A stretch of DNA of 64,000 nucleotides, taken from the NCBI RefSeq assembly GCF_900115155.1, contig NZ_FOVM01000005.1, forward strand, positions 1-64,000, written 5' to 3'. The stretch's first letter is position 1; each line of letters opens with the position of its first letter. The translations under genes were made by a program, and so were the position numbers. This stretch comes from Mycetocola miduiensis. GTDB lineage: Bacteria > Actinomycetota > Actinomycetes > Actinomycetales > Microbacteriaceae. A model generated the notes under the pieces. That model was not told the origin of the DNA and did no database searches. It saw nothing but the letters and a program-made list of their open reading frames with translations. Below are positions 1-16,351 of this stretch, piece after piece.

Positions 1-7
1 AAGTTAA

Positions 8-126
8 GTCCGGCGGTGTCCTACTCTCCCACAGGGTCCCCCCTGCAGTACCATCGGCGCAAAGAGTCTTAGCTTCCGGGTTCGGAATGTGACCGGGCGT
101 TTCCCTCTTGCTATGGCCGCCGAAAC
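8..126 (-). rRNA. rrf: 5S ribosomal RNA
   Basis: The reverse strand reads as a typical actinobacterial 5S rRNA of about 119 nt. It starts GTTTCGGCGGCCATAGC, carries the loop motifs CCGAACCCGGAAGCTAAG and GGGAGAGTAGGACACCGCC, and its two ends pair to close helix I. It is the last gene of the rrn operon. The ends are set by alignment from memory and may be off by a few bases. Confidence 0.95.
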
Positions 127-189
127 AATTAGTGACGTATGTCAAAACTGAATCGAACAACACATCAAGTGTGTGTGTTCGGTTCTCGA

Positions 190-229
190 CCGTACATCGA
201 GAACCACATAGTGGACGCAAGCAGTATTT
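190..229 (-). other. 23S rRNA processing stem, 3' arm
   Basis: This stretch of the 23S-5S spacer, read on the plus strand, closely matches the minus-strand sequence at 3521-3560 upstream of 23S (core AGTGGACGC, with GAGAAC just before). In the precursor transcript the two stretches are therefore complementary and can close a long stem around 23S, as expected for an RNase III processing helix. Roughly 33 of 38 positions pair by hand alignment. Confidence 0.75.
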
Positions 230-279
230 TTCACGAAACTTCGATACAAAGTTCATGCTCCCACCTCAAGGGTGGGTTT

Positions 280-3408
<3,129 letters not shown>

Positions 3409-3520
3409 CAATCACATGAGTTTGAATCGAATTTATCGTTTCGGAAAAATTGACCAATGAACTCTGAACCGAAGTTCAGAGCTAATTGTTTCTGTGATTT
3501 GAACATTAGATGTTCAAATC

Positions 3521-3560
3521 TAAGATGCTCGCGTCCACTGTGTAGTTCTCAAAGTACGGG
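3521..3560 (-). other. 23S processing stem 5' arm with boxA-like motif
   Basis: On the minus strand this reads ...GTACTTTGAGAACTACACAG... followed by TGGACGCGAGCA. It is complementary in the transcript to 190-229 beyond the 3' end of 23S. The TTGAGAACT core resembles the boxA-type antitermination and processing motifs of actinobacterial rrn leaders and recurs in the leader at 5590-5606. Confidence 0.7.
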
Positions 3561-3650
3561 CGGTACCCACCCCATCCAGCCACTGATGTGTCTGCTGAAC
3601 AGGAGAAGGTCCAGAGGTACAGTCCACAACCACTTCCGTGATCATGTTCC

Positions 3651-3680
3651 GGTCCCTCAGGACCCAACAGCGTGCAACAT
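3651..3680 (-). other. 16S rRNA processing stem, 3' arm
   Basis: The minus-strand sequence here shares TTGCACGCTGTTG with the plus strand at 5585-5597 upstream of 16S, and about 23 of 30 positions match over the full arms with additional G-U pairs. In the precursor RNA the two stretches can pair and close a helix around 16S, the usual RNase III substrate. Confidence 0.65.
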
Positions 3681-3861
3681 GCGAACCGTGCCGGCCGGTG
3701 CTTTCCTTCCCAAACCAAAGCCTGGGCGTACTCATACCGGATCGAACCGATCCGCATCAATGTCAATGTTCCACCCATGAGCGCCAGCAGGAAACATTTG
3801 CTCCTGAACTGACTTGGCACCACTACTGCGTCCTGTAAACAGGGACGCGGGTGCACATGCT

Positions 3862-5390
<1,529 letters not shown>

Positions 5391-5740
5391 TGTTTAATCG
5401 CACGACACCCGAAAGTGCCGGCACATTATTTGCGGTAACGAACCGGAATAGGTTCAGAAACCGCGAGTTTGAAACTGACAGAACAAATCATTACTGACTT
5501 GCTTTGTTGTTTAAATGTTTTCCAAAGGAATCCGTAACCCAACCAGAAAAGGTTGAGTTGCCGGGTATTTGGCATTTGACATTGTGCACGCTGTTGAGTT
5601 CTCAAGGATCGGATGCTCCTGCTTTTCACCCTCTCGGGCTGCTCCGCAGGGCAACTTCTCTAGCCTAGCACCGATTTTCTCTTGTGTTGTACACGCTCCG
5701 GACCGAAGCCCGAGTCTCGAGTACGAGAGAAATCCAGTGA
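5391..5740 (-). other. rrn leader with boxA-like motif and 16S stem 5' arm
   Basis: A non-coding leader upstream of 16S. On the minus strand it contains TCCTTGAGAACTCAACAG (about 5589-5606), a boxA-like element that also forms the 5' arm of the 16S processing stem (partner 3651-3680). I see no protein-coding gene in this stretch. Confidence 0.6.
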
Positions 5741-5743
5741 AGG

Positions 5744-5772
5744 ATTATCCCCACAAAAACCGGTAATCCGAA
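5744..5772 (-). promoter_or_regulatory. Possible rrn promoter
   Basis: On the minus strand a GATAAT hexamer (5744-5749) lies 17 bp from a poor -35 match TTCGGA (5767-5772). The spacing is right, but the -35 is weak and the distance to 16S is about 350 nt. A TAGGCT hexamer nearer 5665 is an alternative -10. This is inference only. Confidence 0.3.
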
Positions 5773-5881
5773 TAATTCGGGGCGATTTTTATGTGGGGTT
5801 TGGTCCCGCATGAGGCCGGCGAGCTGTTCCGCTCCGCCGCACCTTTGGGGTGACGAGTGATTACTTTACGCACATCCCGGG

Positions 5882-5907
5882 GGCCCTGCAAATTGCATCT
5901 GCAGGCC
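5882..5907 (-). terminator. Hairpin after tyrS
   Basis: Arms GGCCcTGCA (5882-5890) and TGCAGGCC (5900-5907) pair with one bulged base about 20 nt after the tyrS stop codon. There is no U-run, so terminator function is inferred from position. Confidence 0.4.
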
Positions 5908-5925
5908 GGGCGTGTCGCGCGGTTT

Positions 5926-7221
5926 TCAGCCGGTGAACACGCCGGCGAGGGTCTTCTTGCCGCGGCGAAGAACCGCCACTCCCCCGGCCAGCATGCTATC
6001 CAGCACCGCCGATTCATCGGTCACTTTGGTGTTGTTCAGGTACACCCCGCCCTGGGCGATCGCGCGGCGCGCTTCGCCGAGGCTCGCGGTCAGCCCGGTG
6101 TCGACAAGCAGCTGCGTGATCAGGATGCCGGCGGTCGCCGTCGTGTGCGGAAGTTCGCGGAGTGCGGCAGCGAGCGTGTCTGCGTCGAGACTCTCCAGTT
6201 CCCCCTGCCCGAACAGTGCAGCAGACGCGGCGATCGCGGCATCCGTCGCTTCGGCACCGTGAACGAGAGAGGTGACCTCCCACGCGAGCCGCTTCTGCGC
6301 CTCACGGCGGAACGGTTCAGTGGCCACGGCCTCTTCGAGCTGTTCGATCTCGGCGCGGGTAAGGAACGTAAAGATCTTCAGGCGCGCGATGACGTCAGCG
6401 TCGTCGGAGTTGAGCCAGAACTGGTAGAACGCGTACGGGCTGGTCAGTGTCGGGTCGAGCCAGACCGCGTTGCCCTCGCTCTTGCCGAACTTCGAGCCGT
6501 CGGAGTTCGTGATGAGCGGCGTGCCGATCGCGTGCGCGCTCTCACCCTCGGCCTTGTGGATGAGGTCGGTGCCGCTCGTGAGGTTGCCCCACTGGTCGCT
6601 GCCGCCGGTCTGCAGGACGCAGTCGTAGTTGCGGTACAGCTCGAGGAAGTCCATCCCCTGCAGGATCTGGTAGCTAAATTCGGTGTAGCTGATGCCGGCA
6701 TCCGAATTGAGTCGTGCGCTGACGGCATCCTTCTTGAGCATCGTGCCGACGCGGAAGTACTTGCCGACGTCGCGGAGGAAGTCGATAGCAGAGAGCGGCG
6801 CCGTCCAGTCGAGGTTGTTGACCAGGCGGGCGGCGTTGTCACCGTCGAAGCTGAGGAAGCGTGAGACCTGGGCCTGGAGGTACCCCACCCATTCGGCGAC
6901 GGTGTCCGGGGTGTTGAGCGTGCGCTCGGCGGTCGGGCGCGGGTCGCCGATGAGCCCGGTCGAACCACCGACGAGTCCGAGGGGCTTGTGACCGGCAAGC
7001 TGGATACGACGCAGGAGCAGCAACTGGACGAGGTTGCCCAGGTGCAGGCTCGGCGCAGTCGGATCGAATCCGCAGTAGTAGGTGATCGGCGGCCCCGAGA
7101 GCAGAGTCTTCAGTGCGGCTGCGTCAGTGGACACGTGGACGAGTCCGCGCCAGACGATCTCCTCCCAGACATCCTCGAACGTCGGGTCATTGGACTGGGA
7201 CTGGAGTTGGGGCTGCGACAC
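5926..7221 (-). CDS. tyrS: Tyrosyl-tRNA synthetase
   Basis: Class I aminoacyl-tRNA synthetase that charges tRNA-Tyr in the cytoplasm. It is 431 aa, a normal length for bacterial TyrS. The HIGH signature is HLGN (60-63) and the KMSKS loop is KFGKS (244-248). The tyrosine pocket motif GGSDQWGN follows residue 205. The last 75 residues form an S4 RNA-binding domain (AIAQGGVYLNN). The start is GTG at 7221. A -10 hexamer TACTGT lies 7 nt before it with no Shine-Dalgarno, which points to a leaderless mRNA. It stands alone between the rrn operon and a divergent SatD-like gene. Confidence 0.97.
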   Translation of the reverse strand: MSQPQLQSQSNDPTFEDVWEEIVWRGLVHVSTDAAALKTLLSGPPITYYCGFDPTAPSLHLGNLVQLLLLRRIQLAGHKPLGLVGGSTGLIGDPRPTAERTLNTPDTVAEWVGYLQAQVSRFLSFDGDNAARLVNNLDWTAPLSAIDFLRDVGKYFRVGTMLKKDAVSARLNSDAGISYTEFSYQILQGMDFLELYRNYDCVLQTGGSDQWGNLTSGTDLIHKAEGESAHAIGTPLITNSDGSKFGKSEGNAVWLDPTLTSPYAFYQFWLNSDDADVIARLKIFTFLTRAEIEQLEEAVATEPFRREAQKRLAWEVTSLVHGAEATDAAIAASAALFGQGELESLDADTLAAALRELPHTTATAGILITQLLVDTGLTASLGEARRAIAQGGVYLNNTKVTDESAVLDSMLAGGVAVLRRGKKTLAGVFTG

Positions 7222-7228
7222 GCAAGCT

Positions 7229-7234
7229 ACAGTA
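7229..7234 (-). promoter_or_regulatory. tyrS -10 box, leaderless
   Basis: TACTGT ends 7 nt before the GTG start, so transcription should begin at or next to the start codon. No ribosome-binding site precedes it. Confidence 0.55.
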
Positions 7235-7284
7235 CCAGCGTGCTATGACCCGACAGGCGGGAATGTGAGCTTGAAACCTCACTC

Positions 7285-7313
7285 TTGACGAAGTTTAGGT
7301 TATTCCCTAATAT
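7285..7313 (+). promoter_or_regulatory. Promoter of the satD-like gene
   Basis: TTGACG (7285-7290) and TAATAT (7308-7313) are separated by exactly 17 bp, the best sigma-70-type promoter in the window. A palindrome occupies the spacer and overlaps the -10. Confidence 0.75.
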
Positions 7314-7338
7314 CAATGCAGTTAGGTCTCACGCCTAA
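7295..7338 (+). promoter_or_regulatory. Two TTAGG/CCTAA palindromes, likely operators
   Basis: Palindrome 1 is TTAGG-N6-CCTAA (7295-7310), lying between -35 and -10. Palindrome 2 is TTAGG-N7-CCTAA (7322-7338), lying just after the predicted transcription start. Both would block RNA polymerase if bound. The protein encoded downstream has a helix-turn-helix-like C-terminus, so autoregulation is an attractive inference. It is not a good match to the 19-bp DtxR/IdeR iron box. Confidence 0.5.
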
Positions 7339-7352
7339 ACAAGGGAGGCACC

Positions 7353-8006
7353 GTGTTCGTCATCACCGCTGATCAGGTCGACAGCCGCAACCAGCCCGAC
7401 CGAGCCGCATCCGCCCTCAACACCCTGAACGGGCCCAAAGGTCCCGCCCTCCTCCTCCCGGCCGATCGTACGGCCGGCGATGAGATCCAGATTCTCCCGG
7501 CCAGTGCCGAAGACACCCTCGCGATCGTGCTCGAACTGACGCGCGAGGATGCGTGGAGTGTCGGCGTCGGCATCGGCCCCGCGCGACTCCCCCTCCCCCA
7601 GGCAACCCGGGAAGCGACCGGTGAAGCTTTCTTCGCGGCCCGGGATGCCGTGACGCGCGCGAAGAAATCCCAGACGCGTTTCGCGCTCACCCGGGCAGGT
7701 ACCGATACGGATGAGCCTCTCCGTGGTGTCGACGCCGAAGCCCTCATCTCGCTCCTGCTCGTTCTCCGCGAACGTCGGACGGACGGCGGCTGGGAACTGT
7801 ACGACCTCCTCACCACCGGCCTGACCCAGTCGGAGTCGGCAGAGAGACTGGGGATCACGGCCGGCGCAGCCAGTTTGCGGGCCCGAGCCGCTGGCATCCG
7901 TGTCGAAAAGGCAGCGTCGGAGGCGCTTGTTAGGCTACTCGACACGGTCAACCGATCCGCCGACCCGGCAGCATCCGGGGCCAGCGGCGATGCTCGGCCG
8001 AGCTGA
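7353..8006 (+). CDS. SatD-like DNA-binding protein
   Basis: A 217-aa cytoplasmic protein starting MFVITADQVDSR, which resembles the SatD family seen in actinobacteria and in the streptococcal acid-tolerance sat locus. Residues about 1-130 form the family domain. Residues 145-190 (GLTQSESAERLGITAGAASLR) look like a winged or sigma-like helix-turn-helix, suggesting DNA binding. The start is GTG, preceded by a strong AAGGGAGG (7341-7348). It is followed after 45 bp by a membrane-protein gene and preceded by a strong promoter with two palindromes. Family assignment is from memory of the N-terminal motif; the biochemical role is unknown. Confidence 0.6.
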   Translation: MFVITADQVDSRNQPDRAASALNTLNGPKGPALLLPADRTAGDEIQILPASAEDTLAIVLELTREDAWSVGVGIGPARLPLPQATREATGEAFFAARDAVTRAKKSQTRFALTRAGTDTDEPLRGVDAEALISLLLVLRERRTDGGWELYDLLTTGLTQSESAERLGITAGAASLRARAAGIRVEKAASEALVRLLDTVNRSADPAASGASGDARPS

Positions 8007-8051
8007 GTCGGCAGACCGTCGAAACGGCGCCGACGCAGCAAGGAGACGATA

Positions 8052-8657
8052 GTGAGCCCGATCAACGGTGCCCTCCCGATCACCCTGTACTGGGTGGCCG
8101 TTCTGGTGCTCGCCGTTGGCTGCCTCGCTGCCATCGGCATCGCCCACTGGCGAAAAAGGAACAGGATCATCGTGATCGCTGCGGCACTGCTCGCCGTCGA
8201 CCTGGTGCTCGTCAGCATCCCCTCGCCCGAGTCGCCCATCTGGGTCAGCATCGCCCTCGGCATTCTCGCGATGGCCATTGCCGTGCTCGGCGGCGGTATT
8301 GCGTCGAACTATGTGCTCAAGCTCTCGACCCGGGGGCTCGTTCGCCCGGGTCTGTTCGGCGGCATCATCGTGACCGAACCGGAGCGTTTCGGCAACTCTC
8401 TGCGCGCGAACGCCGGTGAGCAACACGAGGTCCTGCGGGGCGGGCGGACCATCGGCTACCTCGAACGATTCGCAACCGCCGGAACCCTGATCGCCGGGTT
8501 CCCCGAAGCAGTCGCCGTCATCATCGCCATCAAGGGCGTTGGCCGGTTTACGGAACTCGCCGCCGCGGAGGCTCGGGAACGGTTCATCATCGGAACGTTC
8601 ACCAGCCTGACCTGGGCGACGTCGAGTGCGGCCCTGTTCCACTTCGCGATGCTCTGA
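8052..8657 (+). CDS. Small polytopic membrane protein, partner of SatD-like gene
   Basis: A 201-aa protein with hydrophobic segments near residues 8-28, 36-53, 61-83, 145-165 and 185-201, so about five membrane spans with a cytoplasmic or external loop between spans 3 and 4. I do not recognise a named family or catalytic motif. The GTG start has a good AAGGAG 7 nt upstream. It sits 45 bp after the SatD-like gene and is probably co-transcribed with it, which suggests a regulator/membrane-effector pair. Its 3' end converges on mpg across a copy of the A-B-C hairpin repeat. Confidence 0.7.
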   Translation: MSPINGALPITLYWVAVLVLAVGCLAAIGIAHWRKRNRIIVIAAALLAVDLVLVSIPSPESPIWVSIALGILAMAIAVLGGGIASNYVLKLSTRGLVRPGLFGGIIVTEPERFGNSLRANAGEQHEVLRGGRTIGYLERFATAGTLIAGFPEAVAVIIAIKGVGRFTELAAAEARERFIIGTFTSLTWATSSAALFHFAML

Positions 8658-8717
8658 GCCCAGTCGGCGGCGGGAGGCATCCCCTCGTCGCGCGCTTTGC
8701 GACGGATGGGCTTCGAG

Positions 8718-8803
8718 TGGGCCCAAAGGGTCACTGCCTCAGCGATGAACCACCGTTTGGGATCAATCGATGGTGCGAACGACCCTTTGGGACCGACCGA
8801 TCG
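8718..8803. repeat. A-B-C hairpin repeat, copy at mpg 3' end
   Basis: Arm A is TGGGCCCAAAGGGTCA (8718-8733). Arm B is degenerate, CGTTTGGGATCAATCGATG (8754-8772). Arm C is GACCCTTTGGGACCGACCGA and on to 8803 (8781-8803). A is complementary to C, so the element can fold into a hairpin on either strand. It lies between converging genes, with C ending 13 bp from the mpg stop codon. Related copies are at 44681-44770 and 60320-61072. Confidence 0.8.
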
Positions 8804-8816
8804 CGCGATCTAGACG

Positions 8817-9416
8817 TCAGAGCTTCGGATGCTTCTTGTACGGCGACACGGACGGCTCACCCGGGATCCAGAATCGCCACGGGAAATCCGCTGAACCACC
8901 CGGTCCGCCGAGACCCGTGCGCGGCCCCGTCAGAACCTCGGGAGCCCGGGGCCCCGCCTCGAGCGAAAACGGCGGCGAGAACAGGTCGCTCCCGTCGTCG
9001 GTCAGCGCGATACCGAGCGCAACGGTCAGCCGGGCCGGGCCCTGGGCGAGGTCCCGGTCCGACCGGGACGTGGTCCGCCGTTCGCGCGCGAGTTCGATGC
9101 CCTCGACGATCTCCCCCGCCCGGATCAGGACTCCGGATGCTTCGCCGTCCGGTGAGCAGACCATGTTCGCGCACACATGCATGCCGTAGGTGAAGTAGCA
9201 GTACAGGTGCCCTGGCACACCGAACATGCTGGCATTCCTGCGGGTCTTGCCACGGAACGCATGCGACCCAGGGTCGATGCCCTGCCCGACGTACGCCTCG
9301 ACCTCGGTGATCCGGACCGCGACGGCGCCGGCATCCGTTTCGTGCCGAAAAATCGTCCCGAGCAGTTCGGGGGCAACCTCGACGGACGGTCGCTCGAAAA
9401 ACGCGCGCTCCAGCAC
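8817..9416 (-). CDS. mpg: 3-methyladenine DNA glycosylase (AAG/Mpg family)
   Basis: Base-excision repair enzyme that removes alkylated purines. The 199-aa protein has the family motifs RITEVEAYVGQGIDPGSHA (active-site Glu in the EAY segment), RGKTRRNASMFG and YCYFTYGMHVCAN, then the QGPARLT segment. Length is normal for bacterial Mpg. The start is GTG at 9416, 6 bp after the argH stop codon, so it is probably the last gene of the argGH transcript. The link to arginine synthesis is positional, not functional. Confidence 0.9.
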   Translation of the reverse strand: MLERAFFERPSVEVAPELLGTIFRHETDAGAVAVRITEVEAYVGQGIDPGSHAFRGKTRRNASMFGVPGHLYCYFTYGMHVCANMVCSPDGEASGVLIRAGEIVEGIELARERRTTSRSDRDLAQGPARLTVALGIALTDDGSDLFSPPFSLEAGPRAPEVLTGPRTGLGGPGGSADFPWRFWIPGEPSVSPYKKHPKL

Positions 9417-9422
9417 GGCGGG

Positions 9423-10862
<1,440 letters not shown>

Positions 10863-12062
10863 CTACTCCTGGCCTGCGTCGCGGCGAGCCGAGATCTTGC
10901 TCGGCAGCGACCACAGCTCGATGAAGCCCTTGGCCAGCGACTGGTCGAAGGTATCACCGGTGTCGTAGGTGGCGAGGTTGAAGTCGTACAGGCTCGAGTT
11001 GCTCTTGCGCCCGGTCACGACGGCGGAGCCGGCGTGGAGCTTGAGGCGGATGTCGCCAGAGACGTGCTTCTGAGTCTCGTCGATGAACACGTCGAGTGCC
11101 TTCTTGAGTCCCGAGAACCAGAGGCCGTCGTAGACGAGTTCTGCCCACTTCGACTCAACGTTGCGCTTGTAGCGGGCGAGGTCACGCTCGATGGTCATGT
11201 TCTCGAGCTCTTCGTGCGCGGTGATGAGCGCGATGCCCGCGGGCGATTCATACACCTCACGGCTCTTGATCCCGATCAGGCGGTCCTCGACGATGTCGAT
11301 GCGGCCAACGCCCTGGTCGCCGGCGATCCGGTTCATCAGTTCGACGGCTTCGAGCGGTGTGATCGGGTTGCCGTCGTAGGCGACGGGGACACCCTGGTCG
11401 AAGGTGATCACGATCTCGGTCGGGGCGCCTGCCTCCGCCGGGTTCTTCGTGTAGGTGTAGAGGTCCTCGATCGGGGCGTTCCACGGGTCCTCGAGGAACC
11501 CGGTTTCGACCGCGCGGCCCCAGACGTTCTGGTCGATCGAGTACGGGCTCTTCTTCGACTGCGCGATCGGGAGGTTGTGCTGCTCGGCGTAGACGATGGC
11601 CTTGTCGCGGGTCAGCGCGAGGTCACGCACGGGGGCGATGCTCGTCAGCTCGGGGGCGAGCGCGGCGACGGCCGCCTCGAAGCGGACCTGGTCATTGCCC
11701 TTGCCGGTGCAGCCGTGGGCGACGCTGTTCGCGCCGAGTTCACGTGCGGTCGACGCGAGGTACTTCGCGATGAGCGGGCGGCTCAGTGCCGAGACGAGCG
11801 GGTAGCGCTTCTGGTAGAGCGCGTTGGCCTTGAGGGCCGGCATGATGTAGTCGTTCGCGAACTCATCGCGGGCGTCTACGACAACCGATTCGACTGCACC
11901 GCAGTCGAGGGCGCGCTGCCGGATGACCTCCATGTCCTCGCCCTCCTGGCCGACGTCGATCGCGAGTGCGACGACCTCTTTGCCGGTGGCATCCTTCAGC
12001 CAGCCGATTCCCACTGAGGTGTCGAGGCCGCCTGAGTATGCGAGTACGACGCGTTCCGCCAT
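10863..12062 (-). CDS. argG: Argininosuccinate synthase
   Basis: ATP-dependent ligation of citrulline and aspartate to argininosuccinate. The 399-aa protein starts [16 protein letters not shown], whose SGGLDTS (10-16) is the PP-loop ATP site. The motifs [14 protein letters not shown] and [10 protein letters not shown] are typical. An AAGGAG sits 9 nt before the ATG. A 79-bp gap separates it from argF. A TACACT hexamer in that gap (about 12097-12102) could be an internal -10. ArgR, usually encoded here in actinobacteria, is absent. Confidence 0.97.
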   Translation of the reverse strand: MAERVVLAYSGGLDTSVGIGWLKDATGKEVVALAIDVGQEGEDMEVIRQRALDCGAVESVVVDARDEFANDYIMPALKANALYQKRYPLVSALSRPLIAKYLASTARELGANSVAHGCTGKGNDQVRFEAAVAALAPELTSIAPVRDLALTRDKAIVYAEQHNLPIAQSKKSPYSIDQNVWGRAVETGFLEDPWNAPIEDLYTYTKNPAEAGAPTEIVITFDQGVPVAYDGNPITPLEAVELMNRIAGDQGVGRIDIVEDRLIGIKSREVYESPAGIALITAHEELENMTIERDLARYKRNVESKWAELVYDGLWFSGLKKALDVFIDETQKHVSGDIRLKLHAGSAVVTGRKSNSSLYDFNLATYDTGDTFDQSLAKGFIELWSLPSKISARRDAGQE

Positions 12063-12141
12063 GAAGTTCTTCTCCTTGATTGCTTAGCTGTTAAGTGTAG
12101 TGAAACCCGGTGGTGCCGAATTGCGCGGCTGGCGATCCTGA

Positions 12142-14260
<2,119 letters not shown>

Positions 14261-14264
<4 letters not shown>

Positions 14265-15196
14265 GATTCGTCCTCGATGCTCGGGTTTGAGTTGGTCTCG
14301 TTGGCGACGATCTGGGTTCCGATGCCCTGCCGGGTGAACACCTCGAGCAGGATCGAGTGCTCGAGCCTGCCGTCGATGATCGCCGCGTTGAAAACGCCGC
14401 CGTCCACCGCTTCGAGGCACGCGGTCATCTTGGGGATCATGCCCGACTCGAGCGACGGCAGCAGTTCGCGCAGTTCGTCTGCCGAGATGACCGAAACGAG
14501 AGAGTCTCGGTTCGGCCAGTCGCTGTATAGTCCGGCGACATCCGTGAGGATGAGGAATTTGTCGGCCTTGAGGGCGACGGCGAGGGCGGATGCCGCGGCA
14601 TCGGCATTCACATTGAGCACCTGCCCCGGAGTGTCTCCGTCTGGTGCGATCGACGAGATGACGGGGATGAGCCCCGCTTCGATGGCGGCGTGGACAGCGT
14701 GTGGGTCGACCGCGACGACGTCGCCGACGAGGCCGAGGTCGACGGTCTCGCCATCGACCACCGCGCCGCGCTTGCGGCCGGTGAAGAGCGACGAGTCCTC
14801 GCCGCTCAACCCGATGGCGAAGTCGCCGTGCTCGTTGATCGAATCGACCAGTTCCGCGTTGACCTCGCCGCGGAGGACCTCGCGGACGACGGTCATCGCC
14901 TCGGGTGTCGTCACCCGGTAGCCGCCACGGAATTCGCTGGCGATCCCGAGCTCGGTGAGGCGGGCGGAGATCTGCGGGCCGCCGCCGTGCACGACGACGG
15001 GCTTGAGGCCGGCGTGGCGGAGGAAGACCATGTCTTCGGCGAAGGCGCGGGTGAGTTCAGGGCTGACCATGGCGTTGCCGCCGAACTTCACGACGGCGAT
15101 GGCGCCGTGGTAGCGCTGAAGCCAGGGAAGCGCCTCGATCAGCACGGCCGCTTTCGCGATCGCTTCTGCAGTGGATGCAGGGAGAACTGTGGCCAT
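14261..15196 (-). CDS. argB: Acetylglutamate kinase
   Basis: Phosphorylates N-acetylglutamate, usually the arginine-feedback step. The 311-aa amino-acid-kinase-fold protein shows VVKFGGNAM (35-43), HGGGPQ (70-75) and the acetylglutamate motif [10 protein letters not shown]. An N-terminal extension of about 25 residues before the fold ([20 protein letters not shown]) matches the helix that arginine-sensitive hexameric kinases carry, so arginine inhibition is likely. Overlaps argD by 4 bp and lies 3 bp after argJ. Confidence 0.96.
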
Positions 15197-15199
15197 CGT

Positions 15200-16351
15200 C
15201 TAGCTCGAGTACGCGCTGTTCTCATGCACGTAGTCGTGCGTGAGGTCATTGGTGAGGATGGTCGCTGCCCGCTGGCCTTCATGCAGGTCGATGAGAACGT
15301 GCACGGCGCGACCGGTGAGGTCGACGAGGTCCCTGGACTGGTCAGGGGCACCGGCGTGGCAGACCCGGATGCCGTTCATGCTGACGTCGACCGCGTACGG
15401 GTCGAACGGAGCGCTGGTGGTTCCGATCGCCGCGAGGACCCTGCCCCAGTTGGGGTCGTTGCCGAACACTGCAGCTTTGAACAGGTTGTTGCGGGCGACG
15501 GAACGGCCGACTTCGACGGCATCCTCTTCACTGACCGCGCCGACTACCTCGATCGTGATGTCGTGGGCGGCACCCTCTGCATCTCCCTGAAGCTGGCGGG
15601 CGAGGTCGAGGCAGATCTCGCGCAGGGCTTCGGCGAAGACGTCGGCGTTGGGTTCGATTCCTGAGACTCCAGAGGCGAGGAGCGACACCTGATCGTTCGT
15701 CGACATGCATCCGTCTGAGTCGAGCCGGTCGAAGCTCACCCGGGTTGCCGCACGGAGCGCACGGTCGAGCTGGTCGGAGGCAAGGCTCGCGTCGGTGGTC
15801 AAGACGACGAGCATCGTCGCGAGTCCGGGGGCGAGCATGCCCGCGCCCTTCGCCATGCCGCCGATGGTCCAGCCGTCCCGTTCGATGACCGCCGTCTTCG
15901 GGTGGCTGTCGGTGGTGAGGATCGCTTCTGCAGCATCCGCTCCCCCGTCAGCGCTCAGCGCGGCGGCGGCTGTGGCGACACCGGGAAGCAGCTTGCCCGT
16001 GTCGAGCTGCTCACCGATCAGGCCGGTGGAGCAGACGAGCACGTCGCCCGCAGACACACCGAGTTCGGTGGCGACCGCTTCGGCGGTGGCGTGCGTGGCC
16101 TGGAACCCCTGCGGGCCGGTGAAGCAGTTCGCACCGCCCGAGTTGAGGACGATCGCGCTGACCGTTCCGTCGGCGATGACCTGCTGCGACCACAGGATCG
16201 GGTTCGCCTTCGCGCGGTTGCTGGTGAACACGGCTGCTGACGAGTGGCGGGGGCCACGGTTGACGACGAGGGCGAGGTCCTTGCCCCCTGAGGACTTCAG
16301 GCCGATGGCGATACCGGCGGCTTCGAATCCCTGCGCTGATGTGACGCTCAT
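15200..16351 (-). CDS. argJ: Bifunctional ornithine/glutamate N-acetyltransferase
   Basis: Recycles the acetyl group from N-acetylornithine to glutamate, and in many organisms also acetylates glutamate with acetyl-CoA. The 383-aa precursor has the self-cleavage motif [13 protein letters not shown]. Cleavage falls between Ala178 and Thr179, leaving Thr179 as the nucleophile of the beta chain. [10 protein letters not shown] (70-79) is the oxyanion region. Overlaps the argC stop as ATGA (16348-16351). Whether it is mono- or bifunctional cannot be told from the sequence. Confidence 0.95.
   Translation of the reverse strand: MSVTSAQGFEAAGIAIGLKSSGGKDLALVVNRGPRHSSAAVFTSNRAKANPILWSQQVIADGTVSAIVLNSGGANCFTGPQGFQATHATAEAVATELGVSAGDVLVCSTGLIGEQLDTGKLLPGVATAAAALSADGGADAAEAILTTDSHPKTAVIERDGWTIGGMAKGAGMLAPGLATMLVVLTTDASLASDQLDRALRAATRVSFDRLDSDGCMSTNDQVSLLASGVSGIEPNADVFAEALREICLDLARQLQGDAEGAAHDITIEVVGAVSEEDAVEVGRSVARNNLFKAAVFGNDPNWGRVLAAIGTTSAPFDPYAVDVSMNGIRVCHAGAPDQSRDLVDLTGRAVHVLIDLHEGQRAATILTNDLTHDYVHENSAYSS

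Noticed and set aside
7295-7338. DtxR/IdeR iron boxes before the satD-like gene
   Set aside because: The half-site TTAGG is shared, but the 19-bp iron box has a different spacing and centre; agreement is poor beyond the first eight bases. No iron-uptake gene is nearby.
11034-12017. A 327-codon plus-strand open frame opposite argG
   Set aside because: argG has every expected motif on the other strand, and the shadow has none.
14265-14420. Longer N-terminus for argD
   Set aside because: The extra 52 residues are basic and unlike any aminotransferase, lie inside argB, and would spoil the ATGA coupling.
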